A DNA stretch of 64,000 bases from Vampirovibrio chlorellavorus (GCF_003149375.1 NZ_QFWH01000002.1:186001-250000); one strand, 5' to 3'. Numbered from the stretch's first letter, positions 42,420-52,060 are shown. Made by a program: numbers and translations. The notes: generated by a model not told the origin, from the sequence alone.

Positions 42420-43385
42420 TTAGCCCTGCAGGCTGGCCCCCGCAAAAATCCCCTTCAGGGCGTCGATCATGACCATGCCAATGGGCCCAAAAATACACAC
42501 AAAGATGGCAGGAAACAGGAATACATAGATGGGGATAACCATTTTGACCGGGATCTTGTTCGCCTTTTCCTCGGCTTTGGTCAGGCGCTTTGTGCGGAGC
42601 GAATCGGCCTGCACCCGCAAGGTATGGGCCACGCTGGTTCCCATTTCGTAGGACTGGATTATGGCGTTGATAATGGCGTTCAAATCATCAACCCCGGTGC
42701 GTTCGGCCATGTCCAGCAAGGCGTCTTTACGGCTGCGTCCAAAGCCCACGTCCCGGGTGTAGCGGGTTAATTCCTCCCGCAGGTAGGTAGAGGTCTTTAC
42801 GGACTTCAGGCTGGTGATCTTGTTGATGGCCACATCCAGCCCCAGTCCTGCTTCCATGCAAATGACCAGCAAATCCAGAAAATCGGCCAGAGACTTCTGA
42901 ATGCCTTCTTGCCGTTTTTGGGCCTGCTGGGTCAACCACAACATGGGTAAACCATATCCGGCCAGCCCAAAGGCAGTGGCCACACTCAGGCCAATGGTGC
43001 CGCTGAAATTGCCAACCAGTGAAATCAGGCTGAAAAACAGGCCGAACAGAATGACGGTGCAGAGCAGTTGTATGCCGAGAAAGGTTTTTTGGTAGTGCGG
43101 TTTTTGGTAGCCTGCCTGAATGAGTTTGGACTTTACCCAGGATTTGCTGCTTAACGGAATAATGGCCTGTGTATTGTCAAACACCAGTTGCGCCAGCGGG
43201 AAAATGACCCGATGCGAGAAACTGTTTTCCAGTTGTTTGGCCCGGCTGGTTTTCTTTTTGGCCTCTCGCTGGCTGAGCGAGTTGATACGGGCCTGCACCT
43301 GTTCATCTTCTTTATTGGCCTTGAGTCCTAAAATCAGGAAGACGGCGGTTCCAAGCAAACACAAGATCATCAGCGCCAGTTGCAT
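42420..43385 (-). CDS. tadC: Tad pilus inner-membrane platform protein TadC
   Basis: TadC is one of two GspF-like (T2SSF) membrane proteins forming the assembly platform for Flp pili. The 321 residues contain an N-terminal helix (2-20), two central helices (about 105-150) and a C-terminal one (near 290-312), with the T2SSF core DFLDLLVICMEAGLGLDVAINKI (about 186-208) and YEMGTSVAHTLRVQADSLR. It starts three bases after tadB ends, so it is co-translated with it. It is the last gene of the locus. Confidence 0.88.
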   Translation of the reverse strand: MQLALMILCLLGTAVFLILGLKANKEDEQVQARINSLSQREAKKKTSRAKQLENSFSHRVIFPLAQLVFDNTQAIIPLSSKSWVKSKLIQAGYQKPHYQKTFLGIQLLCTVILFGLFFSLISLVGNFSGTIGLSVATAFGLAGYGLPMLWLTQQAQKRQEGIQKSLADFLDLLVICMEAGLGLDVAINKITSLKSVKTSTYLREELTRYTRDVGFGRSRKDALLDMAERTGVDDLNAIINAIIQSYEMGTSVAHTLRVQADSLRTKRLTKAEEKANKIPVKMVIPIYVFLFPAIFVCIFGPIGMVMIDALKGIFAGASLQG

Positions 43386-43388
43386 GGG

Positions 43389-44345
43389 TTACACCTCAAT
43401 TTGCACAATCTTGTAAAGCACCCCAATGCCGCAGCAGACCCAGAAGCCCGCCAGCACCAGAAGCACAATGCCAATGGGGTTGGTCACGAATTGGGTGGTG
43501 GCCTCCGGCAGGAACATGTACATAATGAGACAAAGCAGCAAGGGCACACAGCAGACAATCCCCGCGGACAGCTTACCCTGAGCGGAAATGGCGCCTACTT
43601 TCTGGAAGAGTTTGTAGCGATCCCGGATGGTGTGAGACAGATTGCCCAGCAGTTCGGCCATACTGCCCCCGGTTTCCTTTTGAATGAGCAGTGCGGTCAC
43701 AAACAGATCCACATCCGGGGAGGGCACCCGGCTGGAGAGGACGTAAAGGGCATCTTCCATGGTGGCGCCCAGGTTCATTTCAGCGGCCATCTTGCCGAAT
43801 TCGGTGCCCCACGGGTCGTCGTAATTGTCGGCAATCATTTGCACGGCCCGGCTAAAGCCAAAACCGGTTTTAAAGGCGTTCACCATGCTGTTTAAGACAT
43901 CGGCAAACTGGGCGGCGGCTTTTTTCATGCGCAGCATGCCTTTAAGGGTCATAAAGCCGTAAGGCAAGGCGCTGCAAGCGCCGCCCACGGGTAAGGCCAA
44001 AAGAAGGTTTTGTCCGGTAATCAGCCAGCCGAGAAGCCCACCGCCCAATGCCGTTCCTGCTGAAATCAGGTAAAACTCATTGGTGGTAATCAGCATGTTG
44101 GCCCGTTCCAGCTTAATTTCCAGCTCTTCGGTTCTGGTGGCTTTGCCGGTGGTGTTTTTCTTGCGGCGCTTGAGGATGTTTTCCTGCTCTTTGCCGGATT
44201 TTCCTTGCGCCGTAGTGGTGCTGAGCAGGTTTTGAATATGTTCCTGGGCCTGCACCTGTTTTTTGAAAAAGGTTTCGTAGGCCCACATGGCCAGGGAAAT
44301 CAGGGCAAGGCCCGGAATCAGGCTGGTTAACAGGTTGTTGTCCAT
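43389..44345 (-). CDS. tadB: Tad pilus inner-membrane platform protein TadB
   Basis: TadB pairs with TadC in the Flp pilus platform. The 318-residue protein has an N-terminal helix (5-22), a cytoplasmic basic part (about 45-80), two helices (about 90-130), the T2SSF core FADVLNSMVNAFKTGFGFSRA (about 141-161) with TALLIQKETGGSMAELLGNLS, and C-terminal helices ending CGIGVLYKIVQIEV. The ATG at 44345 is 24 bases after the cpaF stop. It acts with the ATPase CpaF next to it. Confidence 0.88.
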   Translation of the reverse strand: MDNNLLTSLIPGLALISLAMWAYETFFKKQVQAQEHIQNLLSTTTAQGKSGKEQENILKRRKKNTTGKATRTEELEIKLERANMLITTNEFYLISAGTALGGGLLGWLITGQNLLLALPVGGACSALPYGFMTLKGMLRMKKAAAQFADVLNSMVNAFKTGFGFSRAVQMIADNYDDPWGTEFGKMAAEMNLGATMEDALYVLSSRVPSPDVDLFVTALLIQKETGGSMAELLGNLSHTIRDRYKLFQKVGAISAQGKLSAGIVCCVPLLLCLIMYMFLPEATTQFVTNPIGIVLLVLAGFWVCCGIGVLYKIVQIEV

Positions 44346-44369
44346 GAGCGTGAGTCCTCAACGTAAGCT

Positions 44370-45818
44370 CTATAGCGCAAAGAGCGATTCGTCAATTTCA
44401 ATGCCTTCCGCTTTCAGAATATCCAGGAATTTGGGGCGGATGCCGGTGGGCTTGAAGGCGCCGATGATTTTGTTGTTTTCATCCACGCCCTGCTGCACAA
44501 AGTGGAAAATATCCTGTAGCAGCACCACTTCGCCTTCCATGCCCACTACTTCGGTGATGTTCATGACCCGGCGACTCCCATCGCTCAAGCGGCTGGCCTG
44601 AATGATGACATGCACGGCGGAGGCGATTTGTTCCCGAATGGCCTTTTGGGGCAGGTCGTAACCGGCCATCATGACCATGGTTTCCATGCGTCGGATGGCG
44701 TCCCGGGGGGTATTGGCGTGCAGGGTGGTCAGTGAGCCATCGTGGCCGGTGTTCATGGCTTGCAGCATATCCAGCGTTTCGCCGGAGCGACATTCTCCGA
44801 CCACAATGCGTTCCGGCCGCATCCGCAGTGAGTTTTTCACCAGATCCCGCATGGTGATTTCGCCCCGTCCTTCCAGGTTGGGCGGACGGGTTTCCATGCG
44901 GGCCACGTGCTTTTGTTGCAGCTGTAGTTCGGCGGTGTCCTCAATGGTCACAATCCGCTCATCATCCGGTATAAAGCTGGAAAGGACGTTTAACAGGGTG
45001 GTTTTACCGGAACCGGTACCACCTGAAATAACAATGTTCATGCGGCCTTGCACAAACCCTCGCAGCAATTCCGCTGACTCCGGGGTCAGGGAGCCAAAGT
45101 TGATCAGGTCCTGTACGGTCAGCGGATCTTTGGAGAACTTACGGATGGTCACCAAGGGGCCATCCAGGGCCAGGGGCGGAATCACGCAGTTAAACCGGGA
45201 GCCGTCTTTCAGGCGGGCGTCGCATAGGGGTTGGGTTTCATCCACTCGGCGACCCACGGCGGATACAATGCGATCAATAATTTGCAGCAAATGGCCATCG
45301 TCCTTAAAGCGCACCTTGGACTCGGTGAGTTTGCCATTGCGCTCCACATACACCAGATGCGGCCCTAAAATCATAATCTCGCTGATGGATTGATCGCGCA
45401 GCAATTGCTCCAACGGCCCTAAGCCCATGGCTTCGTTGACGATGTCCTCAATCAGGCGATCCCGCTCGGAGAGGGTCAGCAGGTTGCTTTCCTCCATCAG
45501 CAGGTGGCTGATGGCGTCCCGGATTTGATCGCGCAGCCCGGTACTGCCTTTTTCCATCAGTTGCTTTAAATCGATCTCTTCAATCAAGCGCCGGTGGATA
45601 TTGGATTTTAGCTCATAGTAAGGATCTTCAGGGGCCACTTCCTTTTTCGGCTTGGGGGCCGGGGATGGACTGGCGGGCTGGCTGAACTTTGGCGGAATGG
45701 CTCCACCGCCCACCGGGTTCACTTCTGCCGGTACGCCAGCCTGAAGACTTTCAGCCTCCGGGATGTTGGGGGTATCTTTCTTGCCAAACCCCCATCGGTT
45801 TTGCCTGGATAGAGACAT
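44370..45818 (-). CDS. cpaF: Tad pilus assembly ATPase CpaF/TadA
   Basis: CpaF is the GspE-type hexameric ATPase that powers assembly and possibly retraction of Flp pili. The 482 residues comprise a Pro-rich N-terminal part (1-65), a linker domain (70-130) and the ATPase core with Walker A SGGTGSGKTT (265-274), the Asp and His boxes (ERIVTIEDTAELQL, RMRPERIVVGECRSGE) and MNTGHDGSLTTLHANTPRDAI. The ATG at 45818 is preceded by AAAGGAT. It lies between cpaE and tadB in the expected order. Confidence 0.93.
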   Translation of the reverse strand: MSLSRQNRWGFGKKDTPNIPEAESLQAGVPAEVNPVGGGAIPPKFSQPASPSPAPKPKKEVAPEDPYYELKSNIHRRLIEEIDLKQLMEKGSTGLRDQIRDAISHLLMEESNLLTLSERDRLIEDIVNEAMGLGPLEQLLRDQSISEIMILGPHLVYVERNGKLTESKVRFKDDGHLLQIIDRIVSAVGRRVDETQPLCDARLKDGSRFNCVIPPLALDGPLVTIRKFSKDPLTVQDLINFGSLTPESAELLRGFVQGRMNIVISGGTGSGKTTLLNVLSSFIPDDERIVTIEDTAELQLQQKHVARMETRPPNLEGRGEITMRDLVKNSLRMRPERIVVGECRSGETLDMLQAMNTGHDGSLTTLHANTPRDAIRRMETMVMMAGYDLPQKAIREQIASAVHVIIQASRLSDGSRRVMNITEVVGMEGEVVLLQDIFHFVQQGVDENNKIIGAFKPTGIRPKFLDILKAEGIEIDESLFAL

Positions 45819-45898
45819 GGGTCATGGATCCTTTTTAATGGTGATATACCCGGTTTTTCAGGGGAAATACCAGATTGTGAATCAGTTTAAAGTTGTGG

Positions 45899-47179
45899 TT
45901 AGATGCGTTTGGGTTGGTTCGGCTCGGTCTTGGCGGTAAACAGTTTGCCCAGCAGTCCCTGCCCGTTGGCAGGCTTGCTGTTTTGCTCCACAGCCGGGGA
46001 TTCCCCCGTTAATTGCAGGGCCAGTTTCTGCAGGGCCTTCACCAGTTCGGACTTGGGATTGACCTTGCTCAGACTGGAGCCAAAGCTGTTGGCCTCCACG
46101 TTGAGTTCCCAGTCGTTGGGCAATCGGGCGAAAATCTCGTAGCGAAACTCACTTTCCACATCCTGATTGCTCATACGATAGGCGGCTTTCAGGTTGTAGC
46201 GGTTCAGTACCATCTTGACCTTGCGCATGTCCAGGTACTTCTGGGCCAGATCCAGATATTGACGCGTGCGGTACAGGCTGGGGATATCCGACGCTGAGAT
46301 GACCAGAATCTCATCCGCCCGCTCCACCACGTATTGGTGATAGGGGTCCAGAACGTGCGTGGGTAGGTCAATGATCACAAAGTGGTGCTTCAGGGTCAGG
46401 TAATCCAGCGCTTTTTCCAGCAGTTCGGCGGAAATCATTTCGTTGTCATCCAGTACGCTTTTGCTGCCCACCACCACGTGCAGCCCGGACTCATGCTTGA
46501 CGATGATTTTATTCAGCAGAGACTCGTCCACATCCTTGGGATCGTTTTCGGCGATATCGCCCAAGGAATAGCTGGGCTTGTGGTTCAGCATAATGGCGCT
46601 GTTGCAGAAGACCTGATCCAGATCCACAAAGGCCACGGATAAATGCTTCAGGGCGTGCAGTTCATGCGCCAGATTGACGGCCACCGTGGAGCATCCCACC
46701 CCGCCTTTGCTGGCGAAGCAGGCGATGATTTTTCCGTTGGCCGGAATCTCCTTGCTATCTTTGGCGCTGGCGTGATTTTTCTGGTTCTGGGACGACAAGC
46801 GGCTGAGGTAGTTAAAGTGCTTTTTGAGGGCCACTTCCAGGCCCGGCTTGTCCTCCGGGTACTGAATGAACTCCTTGGCCCCCTGACGGATGCTTTCCTT
46901 GAAGACGGTCAGATCCATTTCCCGGTGCAGGGCGAAAATGACACAGGGGGTTTCCGGGTTCATGCCAATGGCCTGAATAAACAGGCCTGCGTCCAGTTCT
47001 CTGGCGGTCAGATCCACCAGAATGACATCCGGCCCCACTTCCTGACATTCGCGAACCGCGTCGGATAACTCAATGTAAACGCCATTAAAGTCAATAAAAT
47101 CCAGTGCCTGCAACTGGTTGTACAGGCTTAGCCGAGTTTCCTCGGAACTGGCGACGGCAACGACTTTAATTGAATTCAT
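45899..47179 (-). CDS. cpaE: Tad pilus localisation ATPase CpaE/TadZ
   Basis: CpaE positions the Tad machine at the pole. The 426-residue protein joins a receiver-like N-terminal domain (about 1-125, DVILVDLTARELDAGLFIQ) and a ParA/MinD-type ATPase domain with deviant Walker A SKGGVGCST (157-165), VAFVDLDQVF and FVIIDLPTHV. A variable polar tail closes it. The receiver domain keeps an Asp in VDLTA, the usual phosphoacceptor place, but the acid triad near residue 10 is missing (VAVASSEETR), so phosphorylation is doubtful. A hairpin and G tract separate it from cpaC upstream. Confidence 0.88.
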   Translation of the reverse strand: MNSIKVVAVASSEETRLSLYNQLQALDFIDFNGVYIELSDAVRECQEVGPDVILVDLTARELDAGLFIQAIGMNPETPCVIFALHREMDLTVFKESIRQGAKEFIQYPEDKPGLEVALKKHFNYLSRLSSQNQKNHASAKDSKEIPANGKIIACFASKGGVGCSTVAVNLAHELHALKHLSVAFVDLDQVFCNSAIMLNHKPSYSLGDIAENDPKDVDESLLNKIIVKHESGLHVVVGSKSVLDDNEMISAELLEKALDYLTLKHHFVIIDLPTHVLDPYHQYVVERADEILVISASDIPSLYRTRQYLDLAQKYLDMRKVKMVLNRYNLKAAYRMSNQDVESEFRYEIFARLPNDWELNVEANSFGSSLSKVNPKSELVKALQKLALQLTGESPAVEQNSKPANGQGLLGKLFTAKTEPNQPKRI

Positions 47180-47250
47180 CGGTGAGCAGACTCATTCCAT
47201 TTCAGGACAACGCAGAATCGGAGGGGTGGAAAATCACTTCTGGTAATCGT

Positions 47251-47290
47251 GGGGGGGGGGGATGCCCATAGGGCAGGGCCCATGGGCATC
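47251..47290 (-). repeat. Hairpin and eleven-G tract between cpaC and cpaE
   Basis: GATGCCCAT (47261-47269) and ATGGGCATC (47282-47290) form a perfect nine-pair stem with a 12-base loop. Eleven G occupy 47251-47261 on the plus strand, so the minus-strand message carries the stem followed by a C run. It lacks a T tract, so it is not a standard terminator; it may pause polymerase or stabilise the mRNA. Confidence 0.7.
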
Positions 47291-47326
47291 ATGTCTATCA
47301 TCGGTTGGAACGGTGGGGACTTGAAT

Positions 47327-49990
47327 TTATTTTTTGGGTAGTTCCGACGGGGTGGCGTTCACCGGAAGAAAGCTGGCCTGAGGGCTGGCGCTGCCCGTGT
47401 TGCTGTAGATGATTTCCGGGCGGATGAGAACCACCATTTCGCTCTTGCTGCGGCTGTTCCAGCTGTTGCGGAAAAATGTGCCCAGCACCGGAATGGAGCC
47501 CAGTCCGGGGAAGCGACTCATGGAGTCCGTGTCCTGCTGGTTGTAAAGTCCAGCCAGAATGAAGCTCTGGCCCGGCTCCACCAGCAAGGTGGTGTTCATG
47601 CGGCGGGTAATAAAGGCGGGCACACTGACCGAGTTGGTGGAAACCCCATTGGCCTGATCCAGTGAGCTGACCTCGGGTGCCACCTGCATCTGGATTTTAC
47701 CGTCATCGGTTACGTTGGGCAGCAGGTTCAGGCGAATGCCGAATTCCTTATATTCAATACTGACCTGTCCCTGTCCGCCCACAAAGGCAATGGGGATTTC
47801 GCCACCGGCCAGGAAACTGCCCTGTTCTCCACTGAGCAGGGTTAAGGTGGGCTCGGCCAAAGTGCGCACCTGACGCCGTTCCTGCAGGGCTTGTATTGCG
47901 GCGGCCACCTGATTGTTGATGGTCAGCACCTGGGTGATGCCATTCTGGTAGACTTCGTTGAAGCGGCTCTGGATGATGTTGCTGCCCGTGAACCCGCTGT
48001 TGGCCCGATTGGCCGAGTTGCTGAAGGCAGAACCGGAGCGATCCTGGGTACTGAGCGCGGAGATGGATTTACCGGGCGCGGCCCCTTGAACCCCACTCCA
48101 GCTGGCAAAGCCGGTGTTGCCGCTCATGCCGCTGACACTGCCCCCCAGTGCGTTCAGGGAGGTTTTATTCAGTTCCAGAAATTTGATGCTGCATTTGATC
48201 TGCGGTTTCTGGGCGATTTCCAGCATGCTGATCACGTTGCCAGTGGCGTCCGTGACGACCGAGCCTTGCAGCAGGTTGGCGCCACCGGCGGCGCTGCCAC
48301 TTTGGGTGTTGGCGGTGCTTCCGCCGCCGCCAGAGGAGGAGCTGGAGGCGCTGTTGACCTGCATGCGGGTGAAATCGTTCCCACCCTGGGCCGTGATCAT
48401 TTTCATGCCGGGCTGGCCGTAAAACACACTGGCCAGGTTCAGGGCCTTGGAGGCCACGCTGGCCGTGGCCACGCGCCCGGTCAGGATGACTTTTTCATCC
48501 CCATCGGGACCGGGAACCACGTCAATGTGAATGTTTGGATCAATGTCCATCAGGCGCTGACGCACCAGCTCAATCTTGGTGGAGGGTTCCCCCTTGACTT
48601 TGAGCAGGTTGATCACGTTGGAGTTCAGTCCCGGCAGGGCGGAACCCGGTGCCTGCGAGTTGGGGCCGTTGCCGCCGCTGGGCGCGACCATGTTGGTGCT
48701 TTTCCCGAAAAAGGCCTTGGCCATTTCCACGGCCAGTTGGGCGGTTTCCCGGGTTTCCGCCTGCCCGGTCAGAATCACTGTATCTTCGGCGGCCAGGGGG
48801 ACGATTTGAATGCCGGGGTCGACGTAGCGTAACTGGTTGACCAGTACGGAGACGTCCTTGTGGACGTTGATGTCAACCACGGTATGATCCGGGGACACCA
48901 TATCTCCCCACACCAGCAAGTTGGCTACGCCAACCGCCTTCCCCACCAGCTGAATCTGGGTGGGGCTGATGATAACGGCGGTGGCCACCTCCGGGTTACT
49001 CACGGAGACCCGGGAGGCCGGACGGCTCAGGTAAATGACCTCGGCTTTACCGATGGTCAAATCCACGCTGGTCATTTTCTGGCTGATGCCCGATTTCAGG
49101 ACTCTCAGATTGCTGCGGTTGTTGTAGGTATCGTTGGCCGCACCGCTGGTATCCAAAGCTGGTGTGTAGACCAGATCGCTGGTCTTGGTACTCATGGCCA
49201 GCTGATCCAGTGCGCTGGTGGCCAGCATCTGGAAGGCCTCAAACTGCTTGCTTCTGGGCTTGCTGGCCATCTGATGCTCGGTGGGATCGTAGGTTTGGTA
49301 GATCGGGTGGAAAATCGGGTTAACCGCGATGGGCTTGGGCTGGGCTGGCGTCACCGGTTTTTGATCCTGCGCTTGGGGCAAGAAGACCTGTTTGTAAGTG
49401 ATTTTGACCGCACTCGGCTGGGGTTGCCTGTTCTGGCTGGCCGCCGTATCGGGCTCGATACGGTGATCCTGCCCCGGCTTTTCCGGTCCGCTGTTTGGGG
49501 TGTTGTTCCGGGTGAGGGCGGCATTGGGGGTGCTGGTGGCCTCAATCGGTTTGGCCGCCTGAACGATCGGTTTCAGGGACTTCTCCCGGCCCGGGTTTGA
49601 GGCGGGCAAGGGCTGTCCATTGGCCGTGTTTCCGGCCAACTGTCCTTTGGAAAGCGGCTTGGAAGCGGTCTTGGAAAAGGGCAAGGGGACGGCTGCCTGA
49701 TTAACGGATTGCAGCGGCGTGCTTTGGGCCATCAATGGCAAGGCGGTGCTGTGGAACAATCCCAGTGGGTTTTTCCACCAGTCCAGAATGCCGTGTTTTT
49801 GGCCCTTGGCGTGCCGGTTGCTCATGGGCATACTGCCGTACAACGGCCCTTGAATCATTTTTTGCAGTTGCGGATTGCCCTGCAGCTGACTGCTGGCCAT
49901 TAAGGGTAGGGCCTGCGCTTCGGGCAGGATCAGTTGACCGCTTAACAACAGGGTACTCAGTCCCAGTAAGGCGGTTTTTTTAAAGGTCAT
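47327..49990 (-). CDS. cpaC: Tad pilus outer-membrane secretin CpaC/RcpA
   Basis: CpaC forms the outer-membrane channel for Flp pili. I chose the ATG at 49990 (GGAGAG eight bases upstream), giving 887 residues and a signal peptide (about 1-28, ALLGLSTLLLSGQLILPEAQA). Residues 30-290 are an unusual Pro/Gln/Ala-rich extension. The pilus-secretin N-domain follows (about 305-385, VIYLSRPASRVSVSNPEVATA), then two BON-like parts (about 385-430 and 460-530) and the secretin core (about 690-865; ASWSGV, GGEIPIAFVGG, FGIRLNLLPNV, VEPGQSFILAGL, PVLGTFFRN). Typical homologues are much shorter. Confidence 0.92.
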   Translation of the reverse strand: MTFKKTALLGLSTLLLSGQLILPEAQALPLMASSQLQGNPQLQKMIQGPLYGSMPMSNRHAKGQKHGILDWWKNPLGLFHSTALPLMAQSTPLQSVNQAAVPLPFSKTASKPLSKGQLAGNTANGQPLPASNPGREKSLKPIVQAAKPIEATSTPNAALTRNNTPNSGPEKPGQDHRIEPDTAASQNRQPQPSAVKITYKQVFLPQAQDQKPVTPAQPKPIAVNPIFHPIYQTYDPTEHQMASKPRSKQFEAFQMLATSALDQLAMSTKTSDLVYTPALDTSGAANDTYNNRSNLRVLKSGISQKMTSVDLTIGKAEVIYLSRPASRVSVSNPEVATAVIISPTQIQLVGKAVGVANLLVWGDMVSPDHTVVDINVHKDVSVLVNQLRYVDPGIQIVPLAAEDTVILTGQAETRETAQLAVEMAKAFFGKSTNMVAPSGGNGPNSQAPGSALPGLNSNVINLLKVKGEPSTKIELVRQRLMDIDPNIHIDVVPGPDGDEKVILTGRVATASVASKALNLASVFYGQPGMKMITAQGGNDFTRMQVNSASSSSSGGGGSTANTQSGSAAGGANLLQGSVVTDATGNVISMLEIAQKPQIKCSIKFLELNKTSLNALGGSVSGMSGNTGFASWSGVQGAAPGKSISALSTQDRSGSAFSNSANRANSGFTGSNIIQSRFNEVYQNGITQVLTINNQVAAAIQALQERRQVRTLAEPTLTLLSGEQGSFLAGGEIPIAFVGGQGQVSIEYKEFGIRLNLLPNVTDDGKIQMQVAPEVSSLDQANGVSTNSVSVPAFITRRMNTTLLVEPGQSFILAGLYNQQDTDSMSRFPGLGSIPVLGTFFRNSWNSRSKSEMVVLIRPEIIYSNTGSASPQASFLPVNATPSELPKK

Positions 49991-50140
49991 AATTGGCTCT
50001 CTCCTCACCATAAGGCTGTTTGTTCAAACTCTCTGGAAGATGTAATACGGCGACTGTGGGACGGCAACGGGCTGCAAAGGGTTTTTTCCAGAATGCTGGA
50101 CTGGGTTTGCAGGAAGGCCGGGATAGCGATTGCGGGGCAA

Positions 50141-51187
50141 TTACTGATTGAAGTTGTAGAGGGTTTTGTCACTTCCCTGAATAAATTCCACCTGGGTGCC
50201 CAACGTGGGCGGGGGCAGCGTGGGGACGCCGGGCATGGGGCCGGGGGCGGGCATGCGGGTGCTTGGGGCCATAAAGTCAGGCTTGCCCTGAAGTTCATCG
50301 CTCCGCTTGCCAGAGAGGGTGGCAATGCTGTTGTCCGTTTCTGGGCGCAGGGAGAGGCGTATGTCACCGCTTTCCTCGGCCAGGGCCACCAGTTCCACTT
50401 CACTCGGGCTCAGGGCCAAGGTTACCGAGGAAACCAGCTTGGCCTCCTTGGCGGCTTCCTTGGCGGCCTTGCGCCGTTCCTTGATTTCTTTTTCAATGTC
50501 TTCCGGTTTGCGCTCTTTTTTCTCTTTGGCGGTGTCTTTGGCTTTTTCGTCTTTCTTGACGGTCAGGTCTGGAGTGGCAGCGGTACCGCGCTCGACGCCT
50601 TCCGGGGTTTCGATGTTGTAGTTTTCATCATTGACCATGGTTTGGGCGGATGCCAGAACCAGCACGTTTTGCAGAACGGTCTGCGTTTTTTTGACCGACT
50701 GATCCTGCCCTTGATCAATTTCAAGGGTGGATAAGATATCCACGTGATCGCCCGGCTTTACGAAGCCAGCCACGCCCTTGATTTCACTGACGGCGATGGT
50801 CACCGCTCTTTTTCCCGGGGGAATGAGGGCCGTTAAGCCACCGGCTGAGTTGCTGCCAGAGACTTTCTGCATAAAGATGGGCTCGCCCGGAAACAGGGTT
50901 TGCCTGGCCACCCGGCCTGAGACCATGTAGGGTTGATCAAAGGTTGCCTGCTTGGGGAGGAAGGCTTTGGGCCACTTGACCAGGGTAATATCGTTCAAGG
51001 AAAGCGTTTGTCCCTGATTGACCTGAACTACTGGCACCACCACATCGACCGTTTCAATTTTTTCTACCCTGGCCTGCTTGGCGGATGGTTTTCCGTTGCT
51101 GAACAGTCCCACCGTGGCAATGCCCAGAACCACGGCCACCACGATGTAGAGTTGTCCTGCTTTAATGGGCAAATTGGACGTTGGCAT
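50141..51187 (-). CDS. cpaB: Tad pilus protein CpaB/RcpC with a charged insertion
   Basis: CpaB/RcpC is a periplasmic SAF-domain protein needed for Tad assembly. From the ATG at 51187 (GAGGAAG six bases upstream) it has 348 residues: an N-terminal membrane helix (about 11-29, LYIVVAVVLGIATVGLF), a SAF domain (about 40-110, VNQGQTLSLNDITLVKWP, SGRVARQTLFPGEPI) and the RcpC core (about 120-170, PPGKRAVTIAVSEIKG, PGDHVDIL). An Ala/Lys/Glu-rich helix (about 205-250) interrupts the core before ALSPSEVELVALAEESGDIRLSLR. The C-terminus is Pro-rich. Confidence 0.88.
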   Translation of the reverse strand: MPTSNLPIKAGQLYIVVAVVLGIATVGLFSNGKPSAKQARVEKIETVDVVVPVVQVNQGQTLSLNDITLVKWPKAFLPKQATFDQPYMVSGRVARQTLFPGEPIFMQKVSGSNSAGGLTALIPPGKRAVTIAVSEIKGVAGFVKPGDHVDILSTLEIDQGQDQSVKKTQTVLQNVLVLASAQTMVNDENYNIETPEGVERGTAATPDLTVKKDEKAKDTAKEKKERKPEDIEKEIKERRKAAKEAAKEAKLVSSVTLALSPSEVELVALAEESGDIRLSLRPETDNSIATLSGKRSDELQGKPDFMAPSTRMPAPGPMPGVPTLPPPTLGTQVEFIQGSDKTLYNFNQ

Positions 51188-51435
51188 GAATGACTTCCTC
51201 TTGCGTTGAGCGTCTGCTGGCACGGGTGCATGGGCATAAAAATGCTGCCAGAATCCCTCTCTATTTATGCGGATTTTTCAGGCAAAGGAGATCCTCTGGA
51301 AAGATTATTCTTGTTGCCCAAAGGCTATGGCAGAGCTTGAAAAAATAGCCGCAATTCGGTAAAAGCCCAAGTCTGACGGGCGCTTGTGTTGCCTGTGGTG
51401 GGCAAAAGCCGAGTCAGGGCGATGTCGAAAGCTCG

Positions 51436-51930
51436 TTATTCTTCGTAGCGCATGGTGGCGCTGGCGGCCACCGGGAAAGTCCGGAAATTATCCCCGTCGG
51501 CACCCAGGGCATCTAAAAAGTTTGCCACCCCCAGAGGATTCGTCATGCGCCACTGGATGCTGACGGTCACGTTTCGATTTCCCGCGCTCTGGGAGGCGGA
51601 TGCTGAGGGGGGCACCACGGTGATGGTGGCCACCGAGGGGCTGACGGTCTGGCCCGTCAGGTTGCGGATGGCGGTGGTGACGTAGCTCTGAATTTCTGAA
51701 ATGCCGGTTCGCTCCGTGCTGGCGCTGCCCAGGTTGTTATTCAGGGAGGCGTGCCGGGCCCCTTCCCGGGCGGCAGTGACCAGCGCTTGCTGGAAGTAAA
51801 GGTACACGGATAAACTCATGACCATGGTCAGCAGGAGGGTGAAAATAATCATGCCCCCAATCATTTCAATAATGGCCTGGCCAGACTGCTTGCCATTTAC
51901 AGGCCACTGTTTCCCAAGAAATCGCTTCAC
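51436..51930 (-). CDS. tadE: TadE-like minor pseudopilin
   Basis: TadE/TadF are pseudopilins needed for Flp pilus biogenesis. I chose the GTG at 51930, five bases after GAGGT, giving 164 residues. The basic leader ends in KQSG and is followed by QAIIE, so a prepilin peptidase could cut before Gln with Glu at position +5. A long helix follows (about 21-47, IIEMIGGMIIFTLLLTMVMSL), then the TadE-family AAREGARHASL segment (about 54-64). The C-terminal part is Ser/Thr/Val-rich and extracytoplasmic. It lies between flp and cpaB. Confidence 0.8.
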   Translation of the reverse strand: MKRFLGKQWPVNGKQSGQAIIEMIGGMIIFTLLLTMVMSLSVYLYFQQALVTAAREGARHASLNNNLGSASTERTGISEIQSYVTTAIRNLTGQTVSPSVATITVVPPSASASQSAGNRNVTVSIQWRMTNPLGVANFLDALGADGDNFRTFPVAASATMRYEE

Positions 51931-52060
51931 GATACACCTCAACTCGCGCTCTGTATTTTTTAAATAGTGATTTGAAATGCAGAGGGAGCAAGGTGAAAAT
52001 GCCTTGCCCCCTCCGGGTTAACTGTTCTAACTGGCCTGTTACTGCAAGGCGGTTTAATCG

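Noticed and set aside
47891-49600. Long plus frames opposite cpaC (313 and 246 codons)
   Set aside because: They mirror the secretin gene and have shadow-type composition without ribosome binding sites.
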